Shown here one piece after another: positions 63,334 to 64,000 of a stretch of 64,000 bases of DNA. The notes below the pieces were generated by a model. That model had not been told where the DNA came from, ran no database searches, and saw nothing but the letters and a program-made list of their open reading frames with translations. The position numbers were made by a program, and so were the translations under genes. Source of the DNA: Actinomycetospora sp. TBRC 11914 (lineage in GTDB: Bacteria; Actinomycetota; Actinomycetes; Mycobacteriales; Pseudonocardiaceae); NCBI RefSeq assembly GCF_012933465.1, contig NZ_JABBND010000007.1:62001-126000 (forward strand), given 5' to 3'. Each line of letters starts with the position of its first letter. Position 1 is the first letter of the stretch.

Positions 63334-64000
63334 ATGACCGTCACCGACGCGCTCCTGGCCCCCGTCCTCGCCGCCGACCCGCGCCGGCCGCTGATCACGT
63401 TCTACGACGACGCGACCGGCGAGCGGCTCGAGTTCTCCGGCGAGACGCTGGCCAACTGGATCGCCAAGACCGCGAACCTCCTGCGTGACGAGTGCGACGT
63501 CGAGCCGGGTCAGCGCGTGGCCGTGCTGCTGCCGGCGCACTGGCAGACCGCGGTGGCGCTGCTGGGCGCCTGGTGGAACGGCGCCGTCGTCGTCGGGGAT
63601 CCGGCCGGGGCCGACGTCGCGCTGGCCGACGCCGAGCACCTCGACGCGGCGGCCGCGGCCGGCCTCGTCGTCGGGTTCTCGCTCGACGCGTTCGGGCGCC
63701 CGCTCGCGGACCTGCCGGGCGACGCCGTCGACTACGCGAGCGAGGTCCGGATGCACGGCGACGCGTTCGCCCCGTCGCCGGTGCCCGGCGACGCGCCCGC
63801 GCTGGCGGACGCGAGCGTGGACGACGTCGTCGGGACCGCGCGACGGCGGGCGGCGGAGCTCGGGTACGACGCCGGGTCGCGGGTGCTGTCGACGGCGGAC
63901 TGGCCGCTCACCCCGGACGGCGACCTCGTCGACGGTCTGCTCGCGGTGCTGGCCGCCGGCGGGTCGCTCGTGCAGGTGCGCCACGCCGACGAGGCGGGGC
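63334..64000 (+). CDS. TIGR03089 family protein (3' end outside window)
   Basis: The visible 222 residues begin MTVTDALLAPVLAADPRRPL and include LITFYDDATGERLEFSGETLANW and VAVLLPAHWQTAVALLGAWWNGAVV. This is the short actinobacterial protein resembling the N-terminal half of AMP-binding enzymes but lacking the ATP loop (YTSGTTG), matching Rv3268 in the same place. Function unknown. Only a short C-terminal part is missing. Confidence 0.85.
   Translation, partial: MTVTDALLAPVLAADPRRPLITFYDDATGERLEFSGETLANWIAKTANLLRDECDVEPGQRVAVLLPAHWQTAVALLGAWWNGAVVVGDPAGADVALADAEHLDAAAAAGLVVGFSLDAFGRPLADLPGDAVDYASEVRMHGDAFAPSPVPGDAPALADASVDDVVGTARRRAAELGYDAGSRVLSTADWPLTPDGDLVDGLLAVLAAGGSLVQVRHADEAG

Overview
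The window is chromosomal DNA from a very GC-rich actinobacterium, most likely a member of the Pseudonocardiales (Pseudonocardia or Actinomycetospora type; the genus is an inference). Evidence: codon third positions are almost all G or C; GTG starts and 4-base GTGA/ATGA gene overlaps are common; actinobacterial marker genes are present (two WhiB proteins, MtrA-MtrB-LpqB, a mycothiol-type SigR/RsrA pair, the F420 genes fbiA-fbiB, ribosomal protein bL37, and conserved families DUF3499, Rv3235 and TIGR03089). From memory, the gene order closely follows Mycobacterium tuberculosis Rv3218 to Rv3268, with insertions. No tRNA, rRNA, insertion sequence, phage or CRISPR was found. This is core chromosome, not an island.

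Layout. 1-7.2 kb: malic enzyme (cut by the window edge), rmlC, a cell-wall transglycosylase, the nickel superoxide dismutase pair sodX/sodN (divergent), a histidine phosphatase, a small membrane protein and a lipid kinase. 7.2-12 kb: stress and redox control (whiB1, the sensor kinase PdtaS, a biotinyl/lipoyl carrier, bL37, rsrA-sigR, ybaK). 12-17.1 kb: acyl-CoA dehydrogenase, hydrolase, SRAP protein, then aroA-rsgA. 17.1-23.9 kb: a P-loop kinase, an unusual photolyase-like protein with swapped domain order, a DUF6912-like gene, a patatin and a WS/DGAT-type acyltransferase in an overlapping chain, an rRNA 2'-O-methyltransferase and an Rv3235-type gene. 24-36.4 kb, minus strand: secA, hpf, comF, lpqB, mtrB, mtrA, tmk, ahcY; ahcY is preceded by a convincing SAH-riboswitch candidate. 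36.4-40.8 kb: acyl-CoA synthetase, APC permease, CDF metal exporter. 40.8-46.8 kb: the mannose cluster manA, SIS protein, Trm112-like protein and phosphomannomutase, then DUF3499, a minimal metallopeptidase-like protein and a VOC protein. 46.8-51 kb: a 1213-residue glycosyltransferase/membrane protein and whiB2. 51.2-54.9 kb: site-2 protease, fbiA-fbiB-NUDIX. 55.6-64 kb: MerR regulator, AlkA-like glycosylase, GDP-mannose pyrophosphorylase, a hypothetical protein, wbbL, a small membrane protein, rmlD, an LCP ligase and the start of a TIGR03089 gene.

Functional themes. Much of the window supplies and polices the cell envelope: dTDP-rhamnose (rmlC, rmlD), GDP-mannose (manA, phosphomannomutase, pyrophosphorylase), transfer of rhamnose to the arabinogalactan linker (wbbL), glycan attachment to peptidoglycan (LCP), export (secA), and envelope/cell-cycle signalling (mtrA-mtrB-lpqB). 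A second theme is redox and stress defence (sodN, sigR-rsrA, whiB1, F420 synthesis).

The most unusual non-coding content is a set of long perfect or near-perfect palindromes between convergent genes (5766-5841, 19185-19242, 38042-38106), a second hairpin family (8142, 34434, 55260), paired 46-bp hairpins at 17802-17919, and a 674-bp gap at 54883-55556 with two oppositely oriented arrays of period about 52 bp. At least ten genes have TANNNT 7-9 bases before the start codon, as expected for leaderless transcripts.
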